DNA of 64,000 bases from Piscinibacter sp. (GTDB lineage: Bacteria > Pseudomonadota > Gammaproteobacteria > Burkholderiales > Burkholderiaceae_C). The translations under genes were made by a program, and so were the position numbers. The notes under the pieces were generated by a model. That model did not search any database and was not told the DNA's origin. It saw nothing but the letters and a program-made list of their open reading frames with translations. Positions 8,143 through 17,140 of this stretch are shown one piece after another (within the stretch, counting starts at the first letter, position 1; each line of letters begins with the position of its first letter). Location: NCBI GenBank assembly GCA_016706565.1, contig JADJJI010000004.1, forward strand, positions 518,116 through 582,115, read 5' to 3'.

Positions 8143-8940
8143 TCAGAGCCGGGCGAGGAAGTCCTCGATCACCCGGTTGACCGGCTCGGGGTCGGTCACC
8201 GGGCCCATGTGGCCCAGCGTGTCGAAGCGATGCGGGGTCACGCGCGGCAGCGCTGGCACGAGCAGCCGGGCCACGCCGTGCGCCGAGGCGGTCGACCGGT
8301 CGCCGACCATGTACAGCACAGGCAGTTCGAGCGAGCGGAAGGCCGCCAGCGGCGTGGGCTCGGTGAACAGCGCCTGCGCCCAGTGCCGCACGTTCCGCAC
8401 CGAGGTGGCGATCGGCAGCTGCCGCGATTCGGGCGTGGCTGCCCAGCTGCCCGTGCCCATCCAGTAGTCGATGAAATGCTCGGCCGCGCCGTTCGTGTCG
8501 CCGCGATCGAGGGCCGCCGCGGCCGCCGCCACGGCATGGCGGATCCCGTCGGCGGCATTGGGCTGCGGCGACTCCGCCTCGATCAACGAGAACAGCGTGG
8601 GCTCGTACAGCACCAGCGCCTTCACGCGCGCCGGTTGCCGCAGGGCGGCGATCAGCGCCACCGCCGCGCCGTAGGAGTGGCCCACCAGCACCAGCGGCGA
8701 GCCGGCCCGCTGCAACACCGGTTCGATGAATTCGGCCTCGTCGGCCAGGGTCAGCGGGCGATCCATCGGCCAGCCGGGGCTCTTGCCCGCGCCGTAGGCG
8801 TCGGGCGCCAGCACGCGGTGCCGCCGCGACAGGCTGTCCATCAGGCCGCGCCACTGGCTGGATGAACTGGCGTTGGAGTGCAGGCACACGACGCCAGGCC
8901 CGCTGCCGGCCTCGCGGACGAAAACCTCGGAAGCAGCCAT
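8143..8940 (-). CDS. Alpha/beta hydrolase
   Basis: 265 residues. The nucleophile elbow is LVGHSYGAA, the probable catalytic Asp is in MVGDRS, and the His is in LGHMGPVTDPE. An oxyanion-hole region VVCLHSNASSSSQW lies near residue 20. Cytoplasmic, no signal peptide. Substrate (ester, haloalkane, epoxide) cannot be assigned. Confidence 0.9.
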   Translation of the reverse strand: MAASEVFVREAGSGPGVVCLHSNASSSSQWRGLMDSLSRRHRVLAPDAYGAGKSPGWPMDRPLTLADEAEFIEPVLQRAGSPLVLVGHSYGAAVALIAALRQPARVKALVLYEPTLFSLIEAESPQPNAADGIRHAVAAAAAALDRGDTNGAAEHFIDYWMGTGSWAATPESRQLPIATSVRNVRHWAQALFTEPTPLAAFRSLELPVLYMVGDRSTASAHGVARLLVPALPRVTPHRFDTLGHMGPVTDPEPVNRVIEDFLARL

Positions 8941-8967
8941 GTGCGCCTGTCTCCGGTGCGCCTTCGC

Positions 8968-9420
8968 TCAGCGCGCGACCGTGGCCTCGGCCAGGCCGCC
9001 CAAGGCCTTGCGCAGGTTCTCGACCACCGGGCAGGCCGCGGCGCCGTGCCGCTGAGCGAGGTAGGCCGGGTCGTTGTAGCCCAGCCAGACCTGGCCGGCC
9101 GCGTCCTCCCAGACGAGCGCCTTGAGCGGCAGGTCGATGCCGGCTGTCTGCGCGCACTCCATCAGCGGCGTGCCGCCTTGCGGGTTGCCGAAGATCAGCA
9201 GCTCGGTGGCGCGCAGGCTCTTGTTGACCTTTGCCGCGCCTGCCGCGTGGTCGATGCGGGCGAAGACGCTCAGGCCGCGCTGCTTGACCAGCTCTTCGAG
9301 CTTGTCCATGGTGGCCTTGGCTGCGTGCGGGCTCTTCAGCTCGATCAGCCCGTCGGCGGCACTGGCGGCGGCGCTCGCGGCAGCCAGGGCGAACGAGAGG
9401 ATGGCAGACGACAACTTCAT
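8968..9420 (-). CDS. DUF302 exported protein
   Basis: 150 residues from the ATG at 9420, with a signal peptide ending AAASAADG. KATMDKLEELVKQRGLSVFARIDH and ELLIFGNPQGGTPLMECAQTAGIDLPLKALVW are the DUF302 pattern. Probably periplasmic; a redox or metal role is sometimes suggested for the family but not shown. Confidence 0.88.
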   Translation of the reverse strand: MKLSSAILSFALAAASAAASAADGLIELKSPHAAKATMDKLEELVKQRGLSVFARIDHAAGAAKVNKSLRATELLIFGNPQGGTPLMECAQTAGIDLPLKALVWEDAAGQVWLGYNDPAYLAQRHGAAACPVVENLRKALGGLAEATVAR

Positions 9421-9524
9421 GGGCCGGACCCTGCTGGATGGAGGAAGCGGCCAGTATGCCTGCCGATGCGTCGCCGCCGTATCCCGCGAAGCCGGCGGCG
9501 GCGAGCCTGCACAGCGGACCGCGG

Positions 9525-11336
9525 TCACTGCAGCCGCACGGCCGAATCGAAGTACCAGGTCCGGCGGATCTCGATCACGTCGTAAGCGCGAGCCAGGTTG
9601 GGCGGGAAGGCCGGATAGGGCCGCTGGGCCTCCACGATGCGCCTGATGGCTTCATCGACTTCAGCCACGCCGCTGGAGCTCACGATCGTCACCGACTCCA
9701 CGGAGCCGTCGCTGCGCATCGCCACCGTCACCATCGGCGGCGTGTGGGGCCGCTGGGATACCGCGCGGACCGTGTCGAGCGTCGTGTTGAACTGGATCTT
9801 GCGGGCCCAGGCCTCCGCGTACTGGACCAGCTCCACGTTCGGGTCAGTGCGCCCCCAGAGCCTGACGCGCCGCGCGGTGCTCAAGGAATAGGGCAGGGCG
9901 TTGGGCTGGCGTGCGGCGGCATCGCGCCGGTCGGCTTCCTCGTCGAGCTGCCGACCGATGGCGCGGCGCACCGCTTCCCGTCGCGCCTCCTCCTCGTCTC
10001 GCGCGGCCTGCACGCGCGAGGCTTCTTGCGCCGCTGCAGCCTGCCGGGCGGCTTCTCGCCGCGCTGCGTCGGCACGAGCGGCTTCCTGGCGCTGCCCCTC
10101 CAGCTGCGCCGCCGCCTGCCGCGCCGCTGCCACGCGCTCGGCCTCTTGCCGGGCGGCCTCGACACGAGCGGCTTCCTGCCGCGCCGCCTCCTGGCGCTGC
10201 GACTCCTGTTGGGCCGCTGCTTGTCGTGCAGCTTCCTGGCGTTGCGACTCCTGTTGAGCCGCTGCTTGTCGTGCAGCTTCCTGGCGTTCGGCCTCCTGCC
10301 GTGCGGTCTCGATGCGAGCGGCTTCCTGGCGAGCCGTCTCCTGGCGTTGCGTCTCCTGCTGAGCCGCCGCCTGTCGCGCCGCCTCCTGGCGTTCAGCATC
10401 GAGCCGCGCGGCTTCGACGCGTGCGGCTTCCTGCCGTGCAGCCTCCTGTCGCTCCGCTTCCTGCCGGGCCGAGGCCTGTCGCGCAGCGTCCTGACGTTCG
10501 GTCTCGCGCCGTGCGGCCTCCTGTCGCTCAGCGTCCAGGCGTTCGGTCTCGACGCGGGCCGCCTCCTGGCGAGCAGCTTCCTCCTGCTGAGCCTGCAACG
10601 CGGCAACGTCGGCATCGCGAGGCGGCGAAGGCACGGGCTGCGGGCTTGACGCGCTGGGCGCCACCGCGATCACGGAAGGCGGTGCGACGGGCTCGGGCGC
10701 GGCAATCGGCGGCGGTTCTTGTGCGGGAGCCGCAGCGGCCACCTCCGGCGGCGGGGCCGGCTCAGGTGCGGCGCGATCGGGCTCCGCAGCGAGTTCGACG
10801 GCCTGCGCGGGAATCACGGGAACCGCGGGGGACTCTGCTGGAACCGCTGGCACCTCGGGGATCGGTGTCGCTTTGGCCTGCACGGCGGGTTCGGCGGCCG
10901 GCGCCTGGGCCACGGGCCTGGCTTTCGGTGGCCGCGCGGGCGCTTTGGGCGGCGCGGGGCGCGGCCGGCGTGCCACCGGTGGATCGATCGATGCCGGCGT
11001 CGGCTGCGCGACCGGCCGGGCCGGTGGCGGCGCGGGGGCGGCTCGCGCCGGGACGAGCACGATGCGCAGGTCGGGCACCTCGACACGTCGATCCTGCCAG
11101 GGAAGCACGAGACCCGGGAGCCCGCGGGGGTCGCCGCCGAACGTCAGCGTCAACAGCAGGGCATGGCTCAGCAGCGAGACCACCAGCGCGATCACCTGGG
11201 GCCTGCGATCGTGGCCCGCGCGTCGGATGAGTTCCTGCGCGCGCCGCCGGGCGCCTGGAGGTCGCCCGGGCACCGGCGGCCGCGCCGGCCCAGGCGCGGC
11301 CACGCGGGAGTCGGTCGAGTTCCGCATCTGGGCCAT
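9525..11336 (-). CDS. TonB/TolA-like protein with long Gln/Glu/Ala/Arg coiled coil
   Basis: About 603 residues from ATG 11336; an ATG at 11363 is in the same frame. It has a cytoplasmic Arg/Pro-rich start, one membrane segment (VIALVVSLLSHALLLTLTF), a Pro/Ala-rich spacer, then about 200 residues of RQEAAR/ARVEAAR-type helical repeats, and a C-terminal TonB-type domain (VTVAMRSDGSVESVTIVSSSG, EIRRTWYFDS). Known TolA/TonB proteins span the periplasm to energise the outer membrane. The partner is unknown because no ExbBD or Tol genes are in view. Confidence 0.8.
   Translation of the reverse strand: MAQMRNSTDSRVAAPGPARPPVPGRPPGARRRAQELIRRAGHDRRPQVIALVVSLLSHALLLTLTFGGDPRGLPGLVLPWQDRRVEVPDLRIVLVPARAAPAPPPARPVAQPTPASIDPPVARRPRPAPPKAPARPPKARPVAQAPAAEPAVQAKATPIPEVPAVPAESPAVPVIPAQAVELAAEPDRAAPEPAPPPEVAAAAPAQEPPPIAAPEPVAPPSVIAVAPSASSPQPVPSPPRDADVAALQAQQEEAARQEAARVETERLDAERQEAARRETERQDAARQASARQEAERQEAARQEAARVEAARLDAERQEAARQAAAQQETQRQETARQEAARIETARQEAERQEAARQAAAQQESQRQEAARQAAAQQESQRQEAARQEAARVEAARQEAERVAAARQAAAQLEGQRQEAARADAARREAARQAAAAQEASRVQAARDEEEARREAVRRAIGRQLDEEADRRDAAARQPNALPYSLSTARRVRLWGRTDPNVELVQYAEAWARKIQFNTTLDTVRAVSQRPHTPPMVTVAMRSDGSVESVTIVSSSGVAEVDEAIRRIVEAQRPYPAFPPNLARAYDVIEIRRTWYFDSAVRLQ
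9990..10610 (-). repeat. Degenerate short tandem repeats in the tonB-like gene
   Basis: The coding strand repeats units that encode (R/E)xEAARQ(E/A)AAR. Copies of agcttcctggcgttgcgact recur at about 60-bp spacing near 10220 and 10280. They encode the coiled coil and are not CRISPR or intergenic repeats. Confidence 0.75.
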
Positions 11337-11417
11337 TGCGCCGATTCTCGCGGATCCGGCCATGGCCTCTCCGGGCCACTGGCCCGTCTGCCGTGCCCGC
11401 GCGTGTCGACGACCTGG

Positions 11418-11999
11418 TCAGCCCGGCGCCGGCGTGCCGGCGATGGTGCCCTGCGGCCACTCCTGCGAGAGGCAACCGAAGACATGGGTGTCGTAGGCGA
11501 CGCCCTTGCCGACCCAGCGCTGGCGCAACGTGCCCTCGAGCGTGAAGCCCACTCGGGTCAGCAGCCGGCAGGACGCCACGTTGGCCGGATTCACCTCCGC
11601 CTCGATGCGGCGCACGCCCAGCGTGCCGAAGAGCTGGCCGCACACCGCCTGCAGCGCCTCGCGCATCAGCCCCTGGCCCCAGTGGGCGCGGGCGAGCACG
11701 TAACCCAGCTCGAGGCGCTGGCTGCCGGCGTCGTGCTTGAAGAGCAGCAGCGTGCCGATCACGGCTGCGTCGGCCCGGCGCACGACGACGAGTTGCTGCC
11801 CGGTGCCCGTGGCGCCGAGCGCCTCCATGCGCGCGAGCCAGGCCGCGCCGTCGTCCAGCGACAACCAGGTGGCGTAGGGCAGGAACTGCGTCACCTGAGG
11901 GTCGCCGTTGATGGCCAGCAGCGCCGGCAGGTCCGTCGCGGCCACCGGCCGCAAGGCGACCCGGTCGGCCTCGATGTGCGTGATCAGCGGGAAGCCCAT
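11418..11999 (-). CDS. RimJ/RimL-type GNAT acetyltransferase
   Basis: 193 residues: EADRVALRPVAATDLPALL start, LELGYVLARAHWGQGLMREAL acetyl-CoA loop, and RRIEAEVNPANVASCRLLTRVGF signature of ribosomal-protein-type N-acetyltransferases. The true target may be a small molecule. It ends about 55 bp from the TonB-like gene. Confidence 0.9.
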   Translation of the reverse strand: MGFPLITHIEADRVALRPVAATDLPALLAINGDPQVTQFLPYATWLSLDDGAAWLARMEALGATGTGQQLVVVRRADAAVIGTLLLFKHDAGSQRLELGYVLARAHWGQGLMREALQAVCGQLFGTLGVRRIEAEVNPANVASCRLLTRVGFTLEGTLRQRWVGKGVAYDTHVFGCLSQEWPQGTIAGTPAPG

Positions 12000-12015
12000 G
12001 CTGCGTACGCGTCGA

Positions 12016-12465
12016 TCAGCGCGCGGTGATCGCCGCCGCCACCGTGAGGATGCCCAGCACGAGGTTGAGCGCGACCAGCCGGCGGATGCCGTTGAGGGCC
12101 TGCGCGGCCCGCGGCCATGCCGCTTCGGCGCAGGCGGAACGCAGGCGCGGGTAGAGCACCGCATGGACGTAGGCAAACACGCCCGACATGAGCAGGCCCA
12201 GCGCCAGCATCAGGTGCCAGCCGATGGGCGCCTGTGCGAAGCCGGGCTGCGCCAGCATGGCGAAACCGGAAGCCAGCAAGGCGAGCACCGCCACGGCGGC
12301 GGCAGGCAGGAAGCGGGCGAAGGTGGCCGACCACAGCGGCAGGCGCTGCGGCGGATCGAGCACCTGTGCGGCGGCCGGCCGCAGGCAGACGTAGGCGAAG
12401 AACATGCCGCCGATCCACAGGATCGCGCCGAGCAGGTGAACGAGGATCAGTGCTTGTCGAAGCAT
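12016..12465 (-). CDS. CopD-like four-helix membrane protein
   Basis: 149 residues with four hydrophobic segments. LILVHLLGAILWIGGMFFAYVCLRPAA matches the start of CopD-domain or DUF2214-like proteins. An HAVLYP motif lies in the third helix. A role in copper or heme handling is only suggested by the fold. Confidence 0.7.
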   Translation of the reverse strand: MLRQALILVHLLGAILWIGGMFFAYVCLRPAAAQVLDPPQRLPLWSATFARFLPAAAVAVLALLASGFAMLAQPGFAQAPIGWHLMLALGLLMSGVFAYVHAVLYPRLRSACAEAAWPRAAQALNGIRRLVALNLVLGILTVAAAITAR

Positions 12466-12546
12466 TCGGCTGCCCGTGGAAGGTGGGTGCAGGTTCGTCG
12501 TGGGCACTGCGGCGTGCAGGCTCGGCGAGCGGCATCATCGCCGGTA

Positions 12547-12789
12547 TCAGGCATCGGCGCTTGGCGCCGGGCTGAACCGCGGCAGCAGCCGGCCGTCGGA
12601 CTCGACCTGTTCGAGGAACATCGCATGCGGCCGTACCCACAGGCCGCCATCGCCGTACAGCGCACGGTACAGGACCAGCGGCTCGAGTGTCTCGCTGTGG
12701 CGCACCACGGCCACGACCTCGTAGTCGCCGCCCCGGTAGTGGCGGTACCGGCCCGGCGCAAGGGGAGGCAGCGGCGGCAGGTCGCTCAT
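12547..12789 (-). CDS. DUF1653 family protein
   Basis: 80 residues. LAPGRYRHYRGGDYEVVAVVRHSETLEPLVLYRALYGD and GLWVRPHAMF are the DUF1653 signature. Its ATG overlaps the TGA of the DUF2277 gene (ATGA). Function unknown. Confidence 0.9.
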   Translation of the reverse strand: MSDLPPLPPLAPGRYRHYRGGDYEVVAVVRHSETLEPLVLYRALYGDGGLWVRPHAMFLEQVESDGRLLPRFSPAPSADA

Positions 12790-13061
12790 GCCGCGCGCCC
12801 GAAGCGTGTGGCCGATCGGGCGCGGGCCCGGGCGGCCTCGGTCTGGCGATCGCGCGGTTGAGCCGTGGTGACCAGCGAGCCGATCAGCTCGCGCGCCGAG
12901 GCGGCCACCTGCTCGACGGCCCGCTCGAAGGCCGCCTCGTTGGCACGGGAGGGCACGTTGAAGCCGCTGAGCTTGCGCACGAACTGCAGCGAAGCGTCGC
13001 GGATCTCGAGCTCGGTGGCGGGGGGCTCGAAGTTGAACAGCGTCCGGATGTTGCGGCACAT
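12786..13061 (-). CDS. DUF2277 family protein
   Basis: 91 residues; MCRNIRTLFNFEPPATELEIRDASLQFVRKLSGF is the DUF2277 hallmark. An ATG 6 bp upstream (MPMCRN) is also possible. It overlaps the DUF1653 gene by four bases. Function unknown. Confidence 0.9.
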   Translation of the reverse strand: MCRNIRTLFNFEPPATELEIRDASLQFVRKLSGFNVPSRANEAAFERAVEQVAASARELIGSLVTTAQPRDRQTEAARARARSATRFGRAA

Positions 13062-13171
13062 GGGCATCTCCGCGTGGAGGGTGGATGCCGGTGGCCCGGC
13101 AGCGGCGCCGCAGTATCGGCAATGCGGCCGGCGCTGGCAACCCGGCCGCGGGGCGAAATGCACAAGGCGGA

Positions 13172-13654
13172 TCAGGCGGGCCGCGTGGCGTCCGCGAAGC
13201 GGTGCACCGCCAGGGCCCGGGCCGCGAAACTGCCGCTGATCAGGCCGAAGACGCCGCTCGCCGCGCCGACGCACCAGGCGGCCTCGATCACCGGCGAACC
13301 CACGCCACGGGCCAGGCCCAGCGCGAACTTGACGGCGAAGATGGCGACCAGCAGCGCCATCGGCCACCAGCTTCCGGCGACCCGCACGCGCTCGCCTTCG
13401 AGGCTCAGGCCGCGTGAACCGATGACCTGGCTGCCCAGCACGATGGCCGCAGCGATGCCGCCGGCCCATGCGGCCAGCGGAAGGGCATCGACACCGAAGG
13501 CCGAGGTCACGCCGTACAGCGAGTAGGCGAGCATCGCGAAGGCGATCATGGCGACCGCGCCGGGCCGGACCAGGCGTGTGCGCGACAGGCGATAGCCCAG
13601 CGCCATCAGGCCGAAGAGGATGAAGAAGACCCAGACGGGGATGTGGCTGATCAT
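13172..13654 (-). CDS. DUF6622-like integral membrane protein
   Basis: 160 residues with about five hydrophobic segments and a start MISHIPVWVFFILFGLMALGYR resembling DUF6622 proteins. No catalytic motif is visible. Function unknown. Confidence 0.65.
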   Translation of the reverse strand: MISHIPVWVFFILFGLMALGYRLSRTRLVRPGAVAMIAFAMLAYSLYGVTSAFGVDALPLAAWAGGIAAAIVLGSQVIGSRGLSLEGERVRVAGSWWPMALLVAIFAVKFALGLARGVGSPVIEAAWCVGAASGVFGLISGSFAARALAVHRFADATRPA

Positions 13655-13841
13655 GGTGGACTCCTGGGCGGCGGTGGCCGGCATTCGTTGGTGTTCGGTG
13701 GCGATGGGCTCACTGTGCCGGGGCCGCCGGGCTCCGGCGAGCGCCTTGCGACGAAACGCTGCCGCGCGGCGCGAAGCGTGCGATGGCGGGCGCAAGGCGT
13801 GGGCCGCTGCAGGGCGCCGTGCCCTGGCAGCAGCCCTCGCC

Positions 13842-14351
13842 TCAGCCCCGCTCGCGGCGCGCGGGCTCGGCGCGATGCAGGTAGACGGTGAAGATGTCGC
13901 GCGGCGGCGGCAGCTCGGCCTGCGCCATGATGCGACCGACCGCGCCGCGGTGGTAGCCGCCGTGCGTGGCCACATGGGCGAGCATCTCCTCGCGCGACAT
14001 CAGCCCGTTGGCGCCGTCGGTGAACACGAACGGGAGAGACTCCTCGAGCTGCTGCGGCGTCAGGCCTTCGATGTACGCCACGTACCAGCGGTCCGTCTGT
14101 GCCACGGCATCGCGTAGCTCGGCGAGCGTCGGCGTCTCGGGCGTGTTCGTGGCGGTGTAGGCATGTGGCTGACCGGCCAGGTGGGCCGCGAAGATGCGGT
14201 CGACGACGTGGATGTGGTTGAGCAGGCGGATCGCCAGGTGGCGCTCGGCCTGCCGCGCCTGCGGATCGAGCTTGTCGAGTTCGGCGAACAGCTCGTCGTT
14301 GGCCCAGGCCTTGTACTTGAACAGCGAGAGAAGCAGTGTGGTCGAGCTCAT
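13842..14351 (-). CDS. DinB family protein
   Basis: 169 residues. Metal-ligand histidines are in LLNHIHVVDRIFAAHL and MLAHVATHGGYHRGAVGRIMAQ, the DinB/YfiT four-helix bundle pattern. Family members include thiol-dependent transferases; the substrate here is unknown. ATG at 14351. Confidence 0.9.
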   Translation of the reverse strand: MSSTTLLLSLFKYKAWANDELFAELDKLDPQARQAERHLAIRLLNHIHVVDRIFAAHLAGQPHAYTATNTPETPTLAELRDAVAQTDRWYVAYIEGLTPQQLEESLPFVFTDGANGLMSREEMLAHVATHGGYHRGAVGRIMAQAELPPPRDIFTVYLHRAEPARRERG

Positions 14352-14365
14352 GGCGTGAATGGGCG

Positions 14366-14659
14366 TCAGGGTGTTTCGGAGTACTTCTGTTCCAGCACGT
14401 CGCGCCACTCCACCAGCATCTCGGCGATCCGGCGTGCGTGGCTGGGCCGCGCGGCCAGGCCCATGGCATCGGCCTCGACCTGCAGCAGGTAGCCCATCAG
14501 CTTCTGCTCGCTGGCGCCTTCGGCGACGAGGCCGAACACCTCGGGCACGTAGGCGGCGTACTCGTCGCGCGCGAAGGGCTCGCGCGCCACGCCGATCGGG
14601 TCCCACAGGTAGTGCAGCACCTCGTCGATGCGCTGGTAGAGCTCTTGTTCGAAGGTCAT
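14366..14659 (-). CDS. DUF1871-like hypothetical protein
   Basis: 97 residues from the ATG at 14659, in frame with a longer start. RIDEVLHYLWDPIGVAREPFARDEYAAYVPEVFGLV resembles small helical DUF1871-like proteins common in genomic islands. Function unknown. Confidence 0.65.
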   Translation of the reverse strand: MTFEQELYQRIDEVLHYLWDPIGVAREPFARDEYAAYVPEVFGLVAEGASEQKLMGYLLQVEADAMGLAARPSHARRIAEMLVEWRDVLEQKYSETP

Positions 14660-14921
14660 GTGCGGGATGTCCGTGCGCTGGCTCGCCATGCTGCGGCCAT
14701 GCCGGCGCGGCGGCCATCCCGCGAACGAAGTCGCCGCGCGGCTCGACCTGCGAGTTCATTGCCGCCGCTGCCTGCGCGCACCACACGGCGTTCAGCTTCC
14801 GAAAACACCGACATGCACCGCTCGATCCTGATCCCCGTCCTGCTCGGCTTCGGCGCGCTCAGCGCGATGGCGACGTGGCGGGCTGCCACGCGCACGTAGA
14901 ATCCGCGATCGAAAGGCGCGC

Positions 14922-15119
14922 ATGACTTCCATTCTCGACAGTTCCACCACCCGCCAGAAGACCGGCAAATCCATGACCCGCGACGCATCGAGTCTCAACG
15001 CCCGCATCGAGCCGATCGACACGCCATCGAAGATCACCGTGCGCACCTTGCTCGTGGCCTCCTGCGGCTGGCCGACGGATGCGCCGGCCCCGGAGCGCAA
15101 GAAGACCGCCAAACGCTGA
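14922..15119 (+). CDS. Possible small protein (65 aa)
   Basis: ATG at 14922 after gaaaggcgcgc; the product is Ser/Thr/Lys-rich with a basic KKTAKR tail. A 112-codon frame on the - strand (14792-15130) overlaps it, and a 28-residue hydrophobic peptide frame (14814-14900, +) lies just upstream. I cannot decide which is real. Confidence 0.35.
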   Translation: MTSILDSSTTRQKTGKSMTRDASSLNARIEPIDTPSKITVRTLLVASCGWPTDAPAPERKKTAKR

Positions 15120-15143
15120 GCCGGCGGCACGCAGCGGCGCGGT

Positions 15144-15770
15144 TCAGGCGCGCCGCTCGAACGCGAGCTTGACTCCCAGGCCCACGAGCACGGCGCCGCT
15201 GCCGCGGTACAGCCAGTTCAGCGCACGCGGGCGCTCCCTCAGCCACCCCGACAGCGCACCTGCCGCCAGCCCCACCGGCCCCTTGACGACGAAGGTGAGG
15301 GCGGCGAACAGCAGGCCCAGCACGAACACCGACAGCGTGGGGTGGGCCGCGCCCGGCAACACGAACTGCGGCAGGAACGCGAAGTAGAAGACCGCGATCT
15401 TCGGGTTCGAGACGTTGGACAGCGCACCGTCGAGGAACAGCCGCCACAAGCTGCGCGGCGTACCGCCCGCGAGGCGGAGATCGTGATCGCGTGTGCGCAG
15501 CAACTGCAGGCCCAGGTAGACGAGGTAGGCCGCGCCGGCGAGCTTGAGCGCGACAAACAGCCACTCCGAGGTACGCAGGACGGCGCCCAGCCCGAGCGTG
15601 GCCAGCAGCGTGTGGCCGACCAGCCCCACGCTGACGCCTGCCGCGGTGGCCACGCCGGCGGCTGCGCCTTGCGCGATCGAGCGCGACATCACCAGGATCA
15701 TGTCCTGCCCGGGCGTGACGATGAGCACCAGCGAGGCCAGGACGAAGAGCAGCCAGCTGACTTCGATCAT
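15144..15770 (-). CDS. LysE/RhtB family exporter
   Basis: 208 residues and six membrane segments. LVLIVTPGQDMILVMSRSIAQG and the NVSNPKIAVFYFAFLPQFV motif are diagnostic of RhtB/LysE efflux proteins. It differs clearly from the paralogue at 4755. Substrate unknown. Confidence 0.92.
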   Translation of the reverse strand: MIEVSWLLFVLASLVLIVTPGQDMILVMSRSIAQGAAAGVATAAGVSVGLVGHTLLATLGLGAVLRTSEWLFVALKLAGAAYLVYLGLQLLRTRDHDLRLAGGTPRSLWRLFLDGALSNVSNPKIAVFYFAFLPQFVLPGAAHPTLSVFVLGLLFAALTFVVKGPVGLAAGALSGWLRERPRALNWLYRGSGAVLVGLGVKLAFERRA

Positions 15771-15795
15771 GCTCGCCTCGCTCGCGTGGCCGCGC

Positions 15796-16191
15796 TCAGT
15801 CGCCCGACGCCGGCCAGGGCCCCTGGACCGGCACGGCCTCGGCTTCGCCGGGCCAGGGAGGCATGGTGATGGCCACGGCCGACACGGCCTCGGTGGCCGA
15901 GGCACGGAACTGGAAGTGCGTGCCCAGCGGAATGCTCAGGCACACGCCGGGCTCCAGCGCCACCACCTCTTCGCGCTCACCTTGCCGGCGCCACATCTGC
16001 CCGCGGCCCGCGAGCACGAACCACAGCTCGTCGACGCTGCGGTGCGTGACCGCCTTGGCCACGCGCCCCGCCGCGAGCTCGAAGTGCGCCATGCCGCCGG
16101 CCGGCAGGCCGAGCAGCACGCGGACGTCGGAGCCGTCCGGCGCCACCACCGTGGGCAGCGCGGGCAGGTGCATCGTCGCGAAGCCGCTCAT
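15796..16191 (-). CDS. Cupin-domain protein
   Basis: 131 residues. Cupin motif 1 is the AKAVTHRSVDELWFVLAGRGQMW segment; motif 2 is ALEPGVCLSIPLGTHFQFRA. The start overlaps the stop of the upstream exported-protein gene (ATGA). It could be a small metal-dependent dioxygenase, isomerase or sensor. Confidence 0.85.
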   Translation of the reverse strand: MSGFATMHLPALPTVVAPDGSDVRVLLGLPAGGMAHFELAAGRVAKAVTHRSVDELWFVLAGRGQMWRRQGEREEVVALEPGVCLSIPLGTHFQFRASATEAVSAVAITMPPWPGEAEAVPVQGPWPASGD

Positions 16192-16688
16192 TTCGCGAAG
16201 CAGGGGCCGGGGCTGCCGGCGGGCAGCTTGGCGTCGTGCTCGAAACGCTGGCCGTTGAGCTCGATGCGGCCTTCGCACAGCGACTGGGCCTGGCAGGAAC
16301 TGCGCGTGGTGCGCAGTTCCACGGCCGCCGGCGTGAGTTGCACGAAGACCTGGCAGAGCGTGCCGCTGCGGCCGGTCTTTCGGCTCGGGTCGGGGCGGAT
16401 CACCAGGCCGAGCACCTCGGCGCCAGGCTCTCCGCGCAGCCGCGCCACGCCGCTGACCGCGCAGGTGGCATCGCCAGGGCCGGACACCGAGATGTCCACG
16501 TCGAACAGCTGCTCGGTCTTGCGCCGCAGGCCCAGGTGGCCGGCTGCCGCCGCCGAGGCCGAGCCCTCGGCGGCGCTGGCCGCGGTGCGCACGTAGCAGG
16601 CGTCGGCGGAGCGGCCGGGCGCCGCGAGGCTCGCCGTGCCGGCCAGCCCGAGCAAGAGGGCAGCGAAGATTCCGTGGATGGGGTTCAT
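16188..16688 (-). CDS. Exported hypothetical protein
   Basis: 166 residues, signal peptide ending TASLAAPG, six cysteines in the mature part, and a beta-rich middle with VDISVSGPGDATCAVSG. Family not recognised. It is coupled to the cupin gene by a four-base overlap. Confidence 0.6.
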   Translation of the reverse strand: MNPIHGIFAALLLGLAGTASLAAPGRSADACYVRTAASAAEGSASAAAAGHLGLRRKTEQLFDVDISVSGPGDATCAVSGVARLRGEPGAEVLGLVIRPDPSRKTGRSGTLCQVFVQLTPAAVELRTTRSSCQAQSLCEGRIELNGQRFEHDAKLPAGSPGPCFAK

Positions 16689-16750
16689 GGCAAGGCGTCG
16701 CCGGGTGGAATGTCGTTCGTCGAAGCCCGATTCTGCCGCCGACCCGCGGA

Positions 16751-17041
16751 TCACCCCTTCCTGGGCGACGCCTCGAGCCCGCGGGCCAGGGCTTCTGCCG
16801 CCAGCGCGCTGATGCCGCCCTCGTGGCCCACGGCCCGTTCCCGCAGTCGCTGTACCAGCTCCGCAGGCAGCCTGAACGACACCGCGACCAGCTTGGCGAC
16901 GGCGGGCCGGGCCACCGGCTCGGCGGCCGACTTGGCCGCGGCCGAGCCTTGCGCGAAACGCGTGGGCACGGCGCGGGATTTCATCCGGCCGTCGAGCTTC
17001 TTTGCCAGGTGCTTCTCGAGATCGGTCTTCTTCATGCTCAT
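16751..17041 (-). CDS. Ribbon-helix-helix-like protein
   Basis: 96 residues. The basic N-terminus MSMKKTDLEKHLAKKL is followed by a VAKLVAVSFRLPAELVQRLRERAVGHEGGISALAAEAL segment that reads as an RHH DNA-binding fold. No partner toxin is adjacent, so a solo regulator is more likely than a toxin-antitoxin pair. Confidence 0.6.
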   Translation of the reverse strand: MSMKKTDLEKHLAKKLDGRMKSRAVPTRFAQGSAAAKSAAEPVARPAVAKLVAVSFRLPAELVQRLRERAVGHEGGISALAAEALARGLEASPRKG

Positions 17042-17140
17042 GGGCAGCCCCTGATGTGTGGATCCGCATTCTCCACTGGGGGTACTGCTCTGGCCCGGGG
17101 CCGCGAGCGTTCGTCTGGCCGGGCCAGGCGCCGCCGGGCC

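Noticed and set aside
9990-10610. Regular short repeats that could look like a CRISPR array
   Set aside because: They are degenerate, lack unique spacers and encode a coiled coil in an open frame.
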